Numbered from the stretch's first letter, positions 22,655 to 34,989 are shown. The stretch is 64,000 bases of DNA from Pteria penguin (GCA_035048485.1 CM068584.1:57599739-57663738); one strand, 5' to 3'. A program made the numbers and translations. Notes: a model not told the origin generated them from the sequence alone.

Positions 22655-24341
22655 ATTTGTTGAAATAAGTGCAGTAGAAAAAGGATATGTGGATTCTGAA
22701 CCTGGTCTTGAAATTAATAATGCAATAGTAAAATCAAATAAAATAGTGCCCATTGCTTTAAGTAATCATACAAACAAAACTATTTATTTAAAACGTGGCT
22801 GCATCATAGGAAAAGTAATTAATCTCACGATAGATGAAAAAGAGACACCCGCTACAGATAAAACAAAAACGATCAATGAAGTTTTGTCAAATAAAACGTC
22901 TCTAGATTTAAAAGATTTAGATACCGAACCCAAACACTTGGAAAGTGTTAGGAAATTAGTTGTGAACAATCAAGACTTATTCGCAGCTAAAGATACAGAG
23001 TTAGGACAAACGGAAACTGTGAAAATGACAATTGACACAGGTGACTATGAACCAATAAAACTTAGACCCTATAGAATTCCCTTACATCATAGGAAAACTG
23101 TAGACAGTGCGATTGATGAAATGTTAGATGCGAAAATTATTTCACGCTCTCAGTCACCTTGGAGTTTTCCCATTGTTTTAGTTGCAAAAAAGGATAAAAC
23201 CACAAGAATGTGCATAGATTTTCGCAAATTGAATCAAATTACTAAAACTACATCTTATCCCCTCCCGTTGATAGACGACATAATCGCACAATTAGGAAAA
23301 GCTAAATATTTCACCACTTTAGATTTGAAATCTGGTTATTGGCAAGTAGCCATGGACCCAAAAGACAAACACAAAACTGCTTTTGCTTGTCATAAAGGAT
23401 TGTTTGAATTCAACGAAATGCCTTTTGGATTATGTAATGCCCCCGGCGTATTTCAACAATTGATGAGCATAGTTCTTGAAGGTTGTAAGGAATTCAGTAC
23501 TGCTTATATTGATGACGTCATTATTTGGTCAGAATCTCATGAAGAACATCTAGCTCATATTCAACGGGTCTTTGACGGGCTAAGAAAACATGACCTAAAG
23601 TTGAAATTAACGAAATGTACTTTCTTTAAAGAAGAAACCACTTATTTGGGATTTGTAATTAACAAAGATGGAGTCAAGCCCGACCCACAAAAGGTAGAGG
23701 CGATTCGAACCTTGCCCTCTCCCAAAACGGTAAAAGAAATTCGTAGTTTCATAGGTATGTGCAGCTATTACAGGCGATTCATTCCTAATGTCTCAAAAAT
23801 AGGTGAACCACTGATCGCTTTAACTAAAAAATATGCAAGATTTCAGTGGTGTGAAAAATGTCAAAATGCTTTTGACTATTTCAAGCAAAGTCTCACAGTG
23901 GTTCCCCTTTTACCATATCCGGACTTAAACAAACCCTATACGTTATATACGGACGCAAGCGACACCTGCATAGGTGCATGTTTGACGCAACCCTGTGATG
24001 ACATTGATGGTGCAATTCCGAACGTAATAAATGAAAAACCAATTTATTACCTACGTCACAAACTTCGTGATACGCAAACACGTTGGTCTACCATAGAAAA
24101 AGAGGCATATGCTATCCATTATGCGCTACAGAAGTTAGATGATTACCTTCACAATAGTAGTTTTGTCATAAAAACAGACCACAAGCCCCTTAAATATATT
24201 CTTGATGCCCCTATGGAAAATAAAAAGATTCAACTCTGGGCAATAAATATAATGGCTTATAAGTGCAAAATTGAATACATAGCTGGTCGTGAGAACACAT
24301 GTGCTGATTTGTTATCAAGAATCTGCCAATGTGTTGGATGA
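22614..24341 (+). CDS. pol: Gypsy reverse transcriptase and RNase H
   Basis: Long open frame with all main RT blocks: LDLKSGYWQVAM, FEFNEMPFGLCNAPGVFQQL, and the catalytic YIDDVIIW. RNase H follows with TLYTDASDTCIGACL and IKTDHKPLKYIL. It copies the element RNA into DNA and degrades the template. The frame stops at 24341 just after ENTCADLLSR. The rest of pol continues in a different frame from about 24300, so a second frameshift lies there. Family: Ty3/gypsy, from the order RT, RNase H, integrase. Confidence 0.95.
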   Translation: MFLARIKTPLNHTEFVEISAVEKGYVDSEPGLEINNAIVKSNKIVPIALSNHTNKTIYLKRGCIIGKVINLTIDEKETPATDKTKTINEVLSNKTSLDLKDLDTEPKHLESVRKLVVNNQDLFAAKDTELGQTETVKMTIDTGDYEPIKLRPYRIPLHHRKTVDSAIDEMLDAKIISRSQSPWSFPIVLVAKKDKTTRMCIDFRKLNQITKTTSYPLPLIDDIIAQLGKAKYFTTLDLKSGYWQVAMDPKDKHKTAFACHKGLFEFNEMPFGLCNAPGVFQQLMSIVLEGCKEFSTAYIDDVIIWSESHEEHLAHIQRVFDGLRKHDLKLKLTKCTFFKEETTYLGFVINKDGVKPDPQKVEAIRTLPSPKTVKEIRSFIGMCSYYRRFIPNVSKIGEPLIALTKKYARFQWCEKCQNAFDYFKQSLTVVPLLPYPDLNKPYTLYTDASDTCIGACLTQPCDDIDGAIPNVINEKPIYYLRHKLRDTQTRWSTIEKEAYAIHYALQKLDDYLHNSSFVIKTDHKPLKYILDAPMENKKIQLWAINIMAYKCKIEYIAGRENTCADLLSRICQCVG

Positions 24342-24766
24342 AAACACTGGTGATATACCAGATATCCACCGAAACACACTAGAGGTCAATGCTTTGAACT
24401 CTAATAGATTCGAACCTAGGGACCATGCTAGTTGCAAGGTACAGAATGAAGAACTAAAATTACCGAATGTGAATGATCTGGAAGGTTTTAATATGCTTGA
24501 AGAACAGGGTAAGGATTCGGACATATTAAAACTTAAAAATCTGTTGAAAAATGGTGAAGCTTCGAATGTCAATCAAGCTCATCATATGATGGTGAAAGAT
24601 ATATTGTATTGTATCTCTGATATCAATGACAACCCTACATTAAGACTGTATGTACCAAGTCATTTGAGAATGAATGTTATAAAACAGTACCATGATGAGT
24701 TAGGTCATTTCGGTGTAGATCGCACCTCTTATAATATAAAAAGTAAATATTACTGGCCAAAACTCT
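24289..24766 (+). pseudogene. Gypsy integrase, N-terminal fragment
   Basis: Linker followed by the integrase zinc-binding region: VIKQYHDELGHFGVDRT and YNIKSKYYWPKL, which contain the two His and the YYWP landmark. The CxxC half and the DDE core are missing because the sequence changes to LINE 5' UTR right after WPKL. Confidence 0.85.
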
Positions 24767-24944
24767 CTTGCATGTCATTGACTGTTCTGAAATGTACTCT
24801 CGACTGGTAAACGCATTTCTTTTCTTTATAGTCGAGTATACTCCAGTGTATTGCTGTAGGAGAGCCACAGTGTATTGCCTGGTCCTTGTTGACACTCCCT
24901 GGAGGGTGGATTGTTGTGAGAATGAATTATAATTTTTTTTTCTA

Positions 24945-26905
24945 ATGGCTTCCCCAATACCAAACCACCAAAGTTTGAACAAACGAAAACGTCTTAAGAA
25001 AATAATGAAAACACTCTTCAACAACCTGATGATGACTAGTCTCGCTTTCTGGTAATAACATCTGAGGATAGGGCTTTAGCTAAAGCTTCACCCTTCATGG
25101 TAGATAAAACCATTCAATCAGTGGCAGGTACGTTAAGAACGTTAGGAAACAAAGGAACGGTCAGCTTTCAGTTGAATGTGCTAAAAAGCGACAAACGCTG
25201 AACTTGTTAACGTTGGACCACATTGGTGACATTCCTGTTAAAGTATCACCTCATTTTAACCTTCATACATGTCGTGGTATTTTGAGGGACAACGACAAAA
25301 ATCTTGCTTTATTAGCAGATGACGTCATTCTGTCAGAATTAAAAAATCAAAAAGTTGACGGTGTACGTCGTTTCATTATCAAAAAGGATGGCAAAGAAAT
25401 AAAAACACATACTTTCCTTCTTACGCAGCTGTGTTAAGGCAATACGCAATTATATAATGTTGCAGAAAGCCCGTCAAAACATAACATGACGTCATTGTGA
25501 CGTCACTATGGCCCAGTACATTATATGAAGCGGGAGCCACTGCAACAATCAACATGCCAAGAAAAACGCTGTAGTGCAACCTTTTCCTCAACTCTCTTTG
25601 TTGTGTAATTTCACATAAAGACTGTTCTAGATCTATTTGAAATGCGTCTTGCTGGGCCTAGCCTGTAGATTATAAAATATCAACAGGATTTCAAATTAAT
25701 TAGACAATGTCTTATAAGACTACACCATTTAACAATTCTATCGCAGTATTTATACGCAATTACGCCCCTTAGAAGTTGGGCACAGCTATAAATATTTTTG
25801 ATAGGTTTCCATTTATTATTTACAACAAAATTATATAACCAAATTGGGCGATATGCCCTTGCACTTGGTGAATGTTTGTTATTAATACTATATGTGCTAT
25901 ATATATAGCAGTCACGTGATTGCACACAACTAGGGATAAAATTTAAATGTGTGAAAAAGTAAACTTGTTCAACAATTTGCATTTTTACCCCTTTTTTGCA
26001 GAAATAATTTAGTCTATTTATTATGCGGTTTTCAATATAGACTATATTATGTTAATCACGTCGTGGAGTGCCTTAACGTCACTGCGTACATTTAGTACAT
26101 AATCTGTACCTCAAAAAATAAAATTAGGCTATGTTACAGCCAAAGTTGACCTGTATTATCCTTCGCCGTTGCGTTCATTTTATTATCAGAGGTTTGGTCG
26201 CAGCTTGAAGACATGTCGAAATAGGAAACGTGTCACCAATGTGGTCATGTTGACACTGGAATTGACGGGTATGATGAACACTTTGATGGCATTGAACCTT
26301 GTTCTGCCGACGCTAAATGCCTGAACTGTAAAGGTAATCATTGTGCTTCATCGAAAGACTGCCCTATATACAAAAAAGAACAGGAGATTATAAAGATAAA
26401 AGTTAAACAGGGATTATCATATCCTGAAGCAAGGAAAGTTTATGAAAGCCAACATATTCCTGCAATAAATATTAACAGTTACGCTTCCAAAGCTTCAAAG
26501 AAAACTGTCTCAACTGCCATTCAAACTGACATATCATGTTTAAAATCTGATATTTCCTCGTTATCTGCTGTGTCTAAACCTAAAGCATCCTCGTCTTCGC
26601 AGACTGCATCAAATCTGCAAAAAAAAAAAAAAAACAATAAACAATAAATCATCTCCTGTGAAATCTAAAAGCAATACAAGTGTTAAAAATAGACCGTCGT
26701 CCGCAAATGTATCATTGAGCCCGGAGGTGGTCGTTCGCAATAAATTCGATGTTTTTGAAATGGAGATGGAAGATACCTCTCCTGATACAGATTCGACAGA
26801 AAATACTACTTCTGTAAATGATGATAAATTTAAAAAAAAAATACTCCTTTAATAAATGTAAGGGGTCAGAGTAAATCCCCAAAGAAAAAAGGTCGCAAGC
26901 CTTCA
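24945..26905 (+). pseudogene. LINE copy A ORF1 (gag-like), broken
   Basis: Begins at the ATG near 24945 (MASPIPNHQ-like start, parallel to MASSTQNHQ of copy B). The protein is a nucleic-acid-binding ORF1. Frames shift between 24945 and 25204. A readable block 25204-25437 (LTLDHIGDIPVKV, GVRRFIIKKDGKEIKTHTF) is followed by the TIR element 25424-26086. It resumes at about 26107 with PQKIKLGYVTAK, then decayed Cys-rich knuckles (CHQCGHV, CLNCKGNHC) and a Ser/Lys-rich tail. Lys-rich A tracts near 26620 and 26830 carry shifts. Confidence 0.85.
25424..26086. mobile_element. 663-bp TIR element (MITE) inside LINE ORF1
   Basis: Ends are CGCAGCTGTGTTAAGGCA and the inverted CGCAGTGACGTTAAGGCA, with TA on both sides (25422-25423, 26087-26088). 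Removing the insert and one TA restores alignment with copy B ORF1, so TA is the target duplication, as in Tc1/mariner-type elements. No transposase is present. Two perfect TGACGTCA palindromes lie near its left end (25487-25494 and 25498-25505). Confidence 0.8.
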
Positions 26906-26925
26906 CTTGCCCGACTTACAGACAA

Positions 26926-29900
26926 ATGAATCGTTCCGATTCTATTATACAGTGGAACTGTAGAGGTTTAAAGGTAAATATATATGAACCTTTTCAATTA
27001 GATCATAATTTTTCTCCAACGGTATTCTGCCTTCAGGAGACTCACTTTAAAGACACGGATAAACTTCAAGTGAAGAATTTCTCACAATATAATTTGTATA
27101 GTGTAAATGAAAGAGCTACAGGTGGTTCGTCCATCTTCGTTCGGAATTCCATTTTACACCGTAATCTTTCATTGAATACAACTTTACAAGCTGTTGCTGT
27201 ACGTGTTACATTAGATAAAACGATCACTTTATGTTCAATATATATTCCACCTAACTTAATTTTAGATCCACTTGAACTAGATAACCTTGTTGACCAGTTA
27301 CCTAAACCATACATTTTATTAGGTGACTTCAATGCTCATAATCCTTTGTGGGGCAGTGATAATCCAGACAGTAAAGGAAAAATAATTGAAAATTTGATAA
27401 AAAAACAACATAATTTATGTGTCTTTAATGATGGGTCAAATAATTAATTACATCCTGGGAATGGTTTTTATACTTCGATTGACCTTGCCATAACAGATAT
27501 CCTTCGCTTTTTACTGATTTTGTATGGTCAGTCCATGATGTCCTATGTGGAAGTGATCATTTTCCAACTCTTTTAAAAAGCAATATAACATCGAGCGATC
27601 ATCGAATCCCACGCTGGAAACTCGATAAAGCTGATTGGACACAATTCCAAACAGATTGTTTTATTGAACTTAATACAACGAATTATGATAGTGAAAAAGA
27701 ACCTATTCTTACTTTTACAAATAATCTTATTCAAATTTGCGAGAAAAATATGCCTAAAACCTCTACAGTACCATGGTTTGATGACAATTGTAGAATTCTT
27801 GTCAAAGAGCGGAAGAAGGCTGAAAAACTTTATAAACGGCATCCAATAAATTCTTATCTAAATACAGATCGTAAATATAGGGCTATCGCCAGGCGCACTA
27901 TAAATCAAAGCAAGCTCTTATCGTGGAGATAATATGCATCTAAAGTTAATACGCATACCCCTATTAATAAAGTCAGGAAGATGATTGGGAAAATTAATGG
28001 TAAAGGCACGTCATCCAAATTAAATCACCTAAGACAAAATAATACGATTTTAACGTCAAAAGCTGATATTGCAAGTTGTTTGGGGAAAACTTTTTCAAAA
28101 AATTCTTCTTCTACAAACTGTTTACCGGAATTTCAACGGATAAAACGTAAGACCGACAAAATAAAACTTAATTTTAATTCTCGTAGATTATAACAAATTA
28201 TTTTCTATTGGTGACTTAAAGTCTTCTTTAGAAAAATCTCATGGTACAGCGACTGGATCAGACGAAATACATTAACAAATTCTGAAACACCTTCCAATAG
28301 AATCATTAAATATATTGCTAGATATTTTCCATCGAATTTGGACTAAAGGCGAATTCCCTGAATCATGGAGAGATTTCATTATAATTCCTATTCCAAAACC
28401 AGGAAAGGATCATACTGGTCCCATTAACTATAGGCCAATATCATTAACTAGCTCTGTATGTAAAACTTTAGAACGAATGATTAATGATAGACATAATAAT
28501 TTACACTGATATTCAGTGTGGTTTTAGAAAACACATAAGTACTTCTTGTGTTCATTTTTTGCCAGAATAGGCGTTTACATAATGACCCAGAACTGTTTAT
28601 GGACGGTAATCAGATTAAAGTAGTGAATGAAATTAAATTTCTTGGACTTACTTTTGATAAACGATTATCGTTTTTGCCGCATATCAGATCTTTGAAGGTA
28701 AAATGTTTAAAAGCTTTAGATATATTAAAAGTTTTATCTAGTGTGGAGTGGGGTGCTGAAAGTACATCCTTGCTCCAGCTTTATAGATTGCTGGTCCGAT
28801 CGAAGCTGGACTATGGTTGTATTGTTTATGGTTCGGCCAGAAAATCTTATTTACATCTTCTGGACACCATACATCACCAAGGCTTACCTTTGAGTCTTGG
28901 TGCTTTCAGAACCTCACCTGCAACTAATTTATATGCTGAAGCAGGAGAACCATCTTTGAGTGTAAGACGACGCAAACTTACTTTACAGTATGTTACAAAA
29001 TTATTTTCAAATCCATCAAATCCTGCGTTTAACTCTGTCTTTAGGCCACAACATGAAAATTTATATAACAATAAACCGAATAGTATTAAAAATTTAGGTT
29101 TACGTGTTAGACCACATATAGAAGAGGCTGGCATAAACTGATATGGCAAATTATGAAATTCCTTCTTCACCACCTTGGCTAATGAAGAAATCTACAGTTA
29201 AACTCAAATTGTCAGATTACAAGAAAATTGATTCGAATTCTTTGAAATTTCATCAACTTTTCACAGAAATTTAGTCTATGTATTCGGAACACATTTCATA
29301 TTTCACTGATGGATCTAAAGATGGTGATAGAGTCGCAGCTGCTACAATAACTGACAAGAATGTGTCGTTGTCTATTCGTTTACCAAGTTATGGGTCTATT
29401 TTTACAGCTAAAGCTGTACTTTTATCACTTGTTCACATTGAACAGAATAAATATTTTAAGAGCATAATGTTTTCAGATTCCTTATCGTGCCTTAAAGCAA
29501 TAAAACATTTTAATACGAGTAATCCGTACATCTTGAGGATTCTAGAAAAGGTGAATATTTTAATATCTAATAAATTTGATATCGCATTTTGTTGGGTACC
29601 AAGTCATATGGGCCTCGTTGGAAATGAAAAAGCTGATAAAGCAGCAAAAGAAGGGTTGAATAAGTCAAATATTATGGGTAAAATACCGTATACAGATTTT
29701 AAGTTACCCATATTGAATTATATTGATACTTTGTCGCAAAAGACATGGGATAAGGAAGATAACAATAAACTTCATTACATCAAACCAATATTTAAACATA
29801 AAATAAATTATCATCATAGTAATCGTAAAGATGAAGTTGTAACTAGTAGACTCCGCATTGGACACTCCTGGATAACTCATTCTTACCTTCTGAAGGAAGA

Positions 29901-30090
29901 ACCTCCCCCAGAATGTGTCCCTTGTGGATGTCTACTAACTATAAAACATATTCTGCTTGATTGTGCAGACACAGCACATATTCGTACAGATTATTATTCT
30001 GCATCCGATATGAAAGAGTTATTCGAGAGGGTTAATATTTCCAACATATTGCGATTTTTAAAAGAAATAAACTTGTATAAGAAAATATAG
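26926..30090 (+). pseudogene. LINE copy A ORF2 (EN-RT-RNase H), broken
   Basis: Opens with an APE endonuclease (IQWNCRGLK, LQETHFKD, ILLGDFNAHN) in 26926-27447, then a stop. Further pieces are read in several frames. The RT start is present (GPINYRPISLTSSVCKTLE, 28315-28509), but between about 28541 and 28542 some 485 bp are missing compared with copy B, including the catalytic YxDD block. RT thumb and RNase H follow (YFTDGSKDGDRVAAATI, FSDSLSCLKAI, WVPSHMGLVGNEKADKAA), ending in a CPCGC...H...C motif. It is not functional. Confidence 0.9.
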
Positions 30091-30385
30091 TGTATTGAAA
30101 TGTAATGGTTCTATTAATACAATCTGATATAGTTGAGCTGTGATATTGTTTTGTATAGGAGTCATTCTTATGTCATTGTTTTATTTGTATAAAATGTCTA
30201 CAATGAAAGCTGGTCTTTCCAAAATATTTTGAAATTTGTTATAACATACAATGCTAATTTATAATTGTAACCGTCACCATATGGGTGTAATATTCCCGGC
30301 GTGACGTAAAACAACAATCAATCATTTTGGAGATAAACTGAATAGCTGAATAATTGTGAAAATTAATGTTCATTTGTTGTTTTAG

Positions 30386-30609
30386 GTCTTGCCAAAGGAA
30401 GAGCTTTTTACAAGAAATTATATTATCAGAGGAAGGAGTTGTTGCCACATTTTTGAAGATGAGTGAAGAGAACAAAACTTGAACGAACCCTGGAGGAGGA
30501 ATCACGTGATTCTGAACGAAAACATAGAAAAGTAGACTCGAAGTCTAGATCTAATAAAGCCAAGATTATCAAAATGAAAGAAGTTTTGGCATTTGCTGGT
30601 TTATGTTAG
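30386..30609 (+). pseudogene. Exon-like fragment upstream of the BEN-like gene
   Basis: After a TTGTTGTTTTAG acceptor, open segments read FLKMSEENK and, after a one-base shift, LERTLEEESRDSERKHRKVD and KAKIIKMKEVLAFAGLC. The charged composition suggests a coiled coil. It ends at a G tract (30610-30621). It may be an upstream exon of the following gene. Confidence 0.35.
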
Positions 30610-30845
30610 GGGGGGGGGGGGCAACAGATGATAATCCTTCAATTCAGTCAAAAGAATAGGTATCACCATTGAGAGTGAGTGCCTCAATGAGTCAGGTAAT
30701 ATAATTTATTGTCTTCAGTACAATCTGGCTCTGCTTCAAACAAAACGCAACAAAAAGTTAAGTAAATAAATGCCACAGAAAACAACCAAATCAACACCAA
30801 AAAGTAAAAAGAATGAACTCCTGCTTTCAGCATGCCATGTAGTAG

Positions 30846-32855
30846 GACCCCGGTAAATCTTCAGCGAAATTTACCCTTAGAAAATCGCCCCATAGGAGTC
30901 CATTGCAAACAAGAAATCTATCATTATTTGTTGGCAGCAGTCTGGATGTTCTTAATACAGACGAGGATTTAAATCAATTAGAAGAGGTATTTCGATAATA
31001 ATTTTAATTAATCAAGTCGTTATCAGCAATTGATTCTATACATTTAGATTGTAAATGCTTTTATTTTCAGAAATGGACAGTATTTTTGTGTGTAATTTCT
31101 TTACGGTTTTATAAAACTCTTTCAGGTAACCAGTCTACAGGGGCCAGGTAGCGCAGTTCGCAGTCGCTTCTCACCAATGCGACCCGGGTTAGATTCCCGG
31201 TGTGGTACATGAGATGATGGGGCTGTCACCAGATTTCTCCGGTTTCCTCTCACACAAACCACACCCTTGCCAACGAACAAGATTTATATAGGTTAACTTG
31301 TTTCTTAATAGGTGTGAAATAATGTTTAATTGTTTTTTTTTTTTACATTTTTAATGATTATTCTTCCTCTAATTTAAATTCAACTGAACTTTCAAGTATG
31401 AAAAACGATATGACATATTTCTCATCTCAAAACCTTATTGCATACTCTTGGTCAATGTTTGCGTTGATCAAATGAGATTTTAAAAAGGGAACTTGTGTCA
31501 AGGTATTTATAGTTCTACGTATGATACCGATGAAAACATTCACACCGTAAATTTTTTCAATTCAAAATATTCTGAATTCGGAAAAAAAATCAGAAATTTC
31601 CAGCCAGATTACCCCAGAATGACTCAATTCAAGTGGGTGAATTTGGATATAATGTCAAATCCTAGTCATCCAACACAGTCCTTAGTCGGTAAGATAATTA
31701 ACCTCTTGTAAAAATAATCTTAACAAGAATTAACTGTTTGTATTGAGCATGTTGAAAGATATGCTTAATTTGTACACACATCAACTAAATGCACATATAT
31801 ATCAAATATACTTGTTCATCTCAGTTAAACTGTAGCAATTTAATTTGACAATTTCTGATTTATTGACAGAGTATAATCAAAGGCTTCCATTTGATACACA
31901 GACAAAAATAATATCTTTTTGTCATGTATTTGCCAACACACTACAGCAGTGTACCTATGGGACTGACTATAGACAACAAGAGTTTCAATTCTCCGAGATC
32001 AAGTTGGTGAATTCAAGCTTCTCTCAGACTACAACGACAAAGGAAGAGTTAAGTATTCAAATGCTTATTTTCATTTGTTAATATGGCATGGTGTGTTAAA
32101 CTATGAACAAATGCTCCGAAAGACTTTAATATCACCTGAATAAGCATGTCCTTCTAATCAAATTTCCAAAGGTATATAAGATGAAGTGTCTAGTGTCCGA
32201 AAAAAATCCTTTATGTATGCTTCCAACGAAATCTTTATTTAAAATTATGATTTGTACCATACTGATTTCAGTTTTTGTCGTTAAAAAGAGCTGAAAGCAA
32301 TCTCGGAGAGTTAAAATGAATGCGTATGTATTTCATCAATATTATTTTATTCAGAGAGGAATCTTTCACTAATCCATGTAGAGAATGGATCTTATAATGA
32401 TGTCACAGTTAACCCAGCAGCCTTGAGATCTATTGAAATGAGGGCATTGACATCAAAGTCACCTGCTATTTTCCTTCTATATAAAGTGCTGGAATTAATA
32501 TTCTCAGAACTTCGACATGTCAAAGGTGTTAAAAGATTAGATCAACATAAAATTGTTGCAATGAAAGGTACCAAATGTTGTTTTTTTTCATCAAATTATG
32601 AAACAGGCACAGATTAAAAAAAAAAAAAAACGGTCCCCTGAAGCCGTTTTGGGTTTTTCTTGGTTTTTTTTTAGGGGGGAGTCACAAGTTTGGAAAGTAT
32701 AATGTTGAAAACACTTAATCTCTGCAAAATGTTAGTAAACCCCTCCTTTTTTCTGAGTTATCTCTTTTTATGCCATAGTTCCAAAAATTTTGCTCGTCAA
32801 ATCTGAGTCTAGCAGATTAGCTGACATTTCTGATATCAAGAAACTTTATGCATGA
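30846..32855 (+). CDS. Spliced BEN-domain-like gene
   Basis: Exons: 30846-30986, one ending at 31688, 31870-32052, 32355-32567 and 32779-32855 (stop TGA). Phases agree across the last four: 31688 ends phase 1, 31870-32052 runs 1 to 1, 32355-32567 runs 1 to 1, and the last exon reads VPKILLVKSESSRLADISD to the stop. The first junction is not settled and an exon may be missing near 30990-31490, where a SINE sits in the intron. The penultimate exon (NPAALRSIEMRALTSKSPAI, VLELIFSEL, GVKRLDQHKIVAMK) has the layout of a BEN domain, a DNA- and chromatin-binding fold. Gene structure is well supported; the BEN name is a pattern judgement. Confidence 0.6.
31137..31330 (+). mobile_element. tRNA-derived SINE in an intron
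   Basis: The head GGCCAGGTAGCGCAGTTCG and GGGTTAGATTCCCGG resemble tRNA A and B boxes. A central part has TTTCTCCGGTTTCCTCTCACA. It ends in a T-rich stretch near 31330. It lies within the BEN-like gene. No clean target duplication was found. Confidence 0.65.
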
Positions 32856-33091
32856 AAAGAAAATAATGCATTTATCTTTGACTGTCTTGTCTGTCTGTCA
32901 AATGTTGCATTTTTCTGCATTTGGTTGGTTTGCCTAAAGTTTTAATAATATAACTGTAGATGTTATATGATCATGATATTTACCTTACATTATTTACAAT
33001 ACAGTGATGGATCATATTAGTCTTAGGCATAAAAAATGTGTTTGTTTCCAGTTACTTGTCCAAAAAAAGAGGGTCGGTAGGTAGGCTTTTT

Positions 33092-33131
33092 TTGAGAGAG
33101 AGAGAGAGAGAGAGAGAGTGTGTGTGTGCGT
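33092..33131 (+). repeat. GA/GT microsatellite
   Basis: A (GA)n run followed by TGTGTGTGTGCGTG. It creates Arg/Glu-rich false ORFs on both strands. Confidence 0.95.
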
Positions 33132-33339
33132 GTAATTTAGCGTGGCAGTGGTCTAAATCCAACAGAGACCTATTAGAAGAGGGGTTGACTCCTAGACGGC
33201 ACAGTGGTATAAGAAAAAAACTTGTAATGGCTAACTCGATACCGTGAGTCCTTTGGTTAAGGAAACAAAGAAAAAGAAACATAATGGAACACAGAAAATT
33301 CTCACTGGAATTCTTAAGAAGTAACGAATAAACAAAGAA

Positions 33340-34985
33340 CAACAAAATCACTGAAAAATCGACCACAGGCAGTGGTAACAGATTTTCTTGAAAGAGAGGA
33401 CAATAGTACAACTCTACCCGGAAAAAAAAGGATATTAAAACTGCACAGAAAGAAGTCAATCAGCGAATGGTATTATCTGACTACATGCATAACTTGCATG
33501 AGAAATTCAGGATAGAAAATCCGACTGTAAAGATTTCACGTAGTGCTTTCAGCAAACTGAGACCACAACATATATTTCTTGCGTGTTTTTCTTCAAGAAA
33601 AACGTGTCTTTGTATCCTGCACCAGAACATGGCTCTAAAGTTGAAGAGCATTCGCAAATATGGAATCTCATGTTCGCAAAACCCAGATGTGTTTATAACA
33701 CAGTTCAGTACTAACCAAGACATGACAACAATATTGCGAGATAAACTTGACAAAGAAGTAATCTTCAAAGTGGAAAAGGGTCAACGATGGGGAGAAGTAC
33801 CGATGGAGAGAAACAGAAGAAAAGATGTCAAAAGATGACTTCATTGAACTATTGAATGATAAAACTTCAGCATTTAGAGAACATGTTGAGAGGGTACAAA
33901 CCCAGTACAGAGAGATACGAAGGCTCCGTGAAAATTTACAAGACGGAGGAATATTACCATGGATGGATTTCGCGGAAAACTACACGTGTGCTTCTATTGA
34001 AGAAGTACAAAGCGCCTATTGGAACGCCAGTATGGTGAGTTTGCATACTATGGTTGCATATTTTCCAGAAAACAATGCGTCCAGCTTAACAAATAAGAGC
34101 CTGCAGAGTTATGTCGCTGTATCGGATACCGTTGCACATAATGCTACAGCTGTTTACACTATCCTTCGAAATGTCATCCCAATGATCAAGCATGACTACC
34201 CGATGTTATGTAACTGACTCTCCAACCAGCCAATATAGGAATAAAACAGTATTTCAAATTGTTGCTGAACACGAACACGATTTCGGTGTGAAAGCACAGT
34301 GGATTTATCTGGAGAGTGGACACGGCAAAGGCCCATGTGATGGGCTAGGCGCAAGCGTACTGCTGATATGGCTGTCCGGCAAGGGAAAGCTTCAATCCAA
34401 GACGGAAAAGACTTTTTGCGTGGGCTATTCATTCAACGGAGAGCGGAAGGAAAGTAAAGTATGCCTTCTACAATCAAACAGACCTAGACGAAAACACCAT
34501 GCCAACCAGTTTCTGGTACATTTAAGCTTCACGCAGTAATGCCTTTGGATTCTACTAAGGTTGCTATTCGGAATACCAGCTATTATTGTGACAAATGAAT
34601 CATCGATGTGATGCAAGGCTGTGGAGGATGGGAAATAAGAAGTATCATTAAGCAGCAAACATCAGAAGTTTCTATAAATGTTAATACAGTCAACAAACCG
34701 AAGATGATTTCATATGTAGCTGCAATATACGACAATCAGTGGTATATAGGACAGGTCACAAATATTGATAACGACGACAATGAGGCCCAAATAAATTTTA
34801 TGACAAAATCTGGAAAATATGGAAATTCTTACAAGTGGCCTAAACAGAGTGATGAAATTTGGATCCCATTTAAGAATATCTTAATGGAGATTGAGAACCC
34901 AGTTGCTGTGGGGAAAACAGTGCGATGCTTTAGATTTGAACCCGGTGTCATAAGCAATATTGAGGAACAGTTCAGTGCCATTTAA
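33340..34985 (+). pseudogene. Broken DDE-like protein gene (DFAENY family)
   Basis: Pieces in order: TDFLEREDN (about 33382); a shift at an A8 run (about 33423); LSDYMHNLHEKFRIENPTVK with a KISRSAFSKLRP helix (33467-33838); a shift; LRENLQDGGILPWMDFAENY (33825-34217); a shift; YVTDSPTSQYRNKTVFQIV and ESGHGKGPCDGLGA (34192-34450); further shifts; and a C-terminal domain with YVAAIYDNQWYIGQV (34608-34985, natural stop). The DFAENY and TDSPTSQYR acidic residues and the HGKGPCDG block look like an RNase H-fold DDE nuclease. That reading is inference. I know this as a multi-copy unnamed family in molluscs and cnidarians. It has no introns in the readable part. Confidence 0.6.
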
Positions 34986-34989
34986 AGAT

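Larger units (their letters stand above)
20404..24766 (+). mobile_element. Ty3/gypsy retrotransposon, 3' part deleted
   Basis: Structure: 5' LTR (20404 to about 21019), leader, gag, protease, reverse transcriptase, RNase H and the start of the integrase zinc-binding region. It then breaks abruptly into LINE 5' UTR sequence at about 24767. The integrase catalytic core and the 3' LTR are absent. With at least two frame disruptions in pol, the copy cannot move on its own. Confidence 0.9.
20025..30325 (+). mobile_element. LINE copy A (I-clade type), decayed and interrupted
   Basis: The left end (20025, CCCCCGTGGGGTCCCCGGGG) matches the 5' end of copy B at 47840. The 5' UTR runs to 20403, then a gypsy element occupies 20404-24766. 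The UTR resumes at TTGCATGTCATTGACTG, continues into ORF1 (24945) and ORF2 (26926), and ends near 30325 with CCGTCACCATATGGGTGTAA, GTGACGTAAAACA and a short CAAT tail. About 75 bp of UTR present in copy B is missing at the gypsy junction. ORF1 is further split by a TIR element. Stops and deletions make the copy inactive. No target duplication was recognised. Confidence 0.85.
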
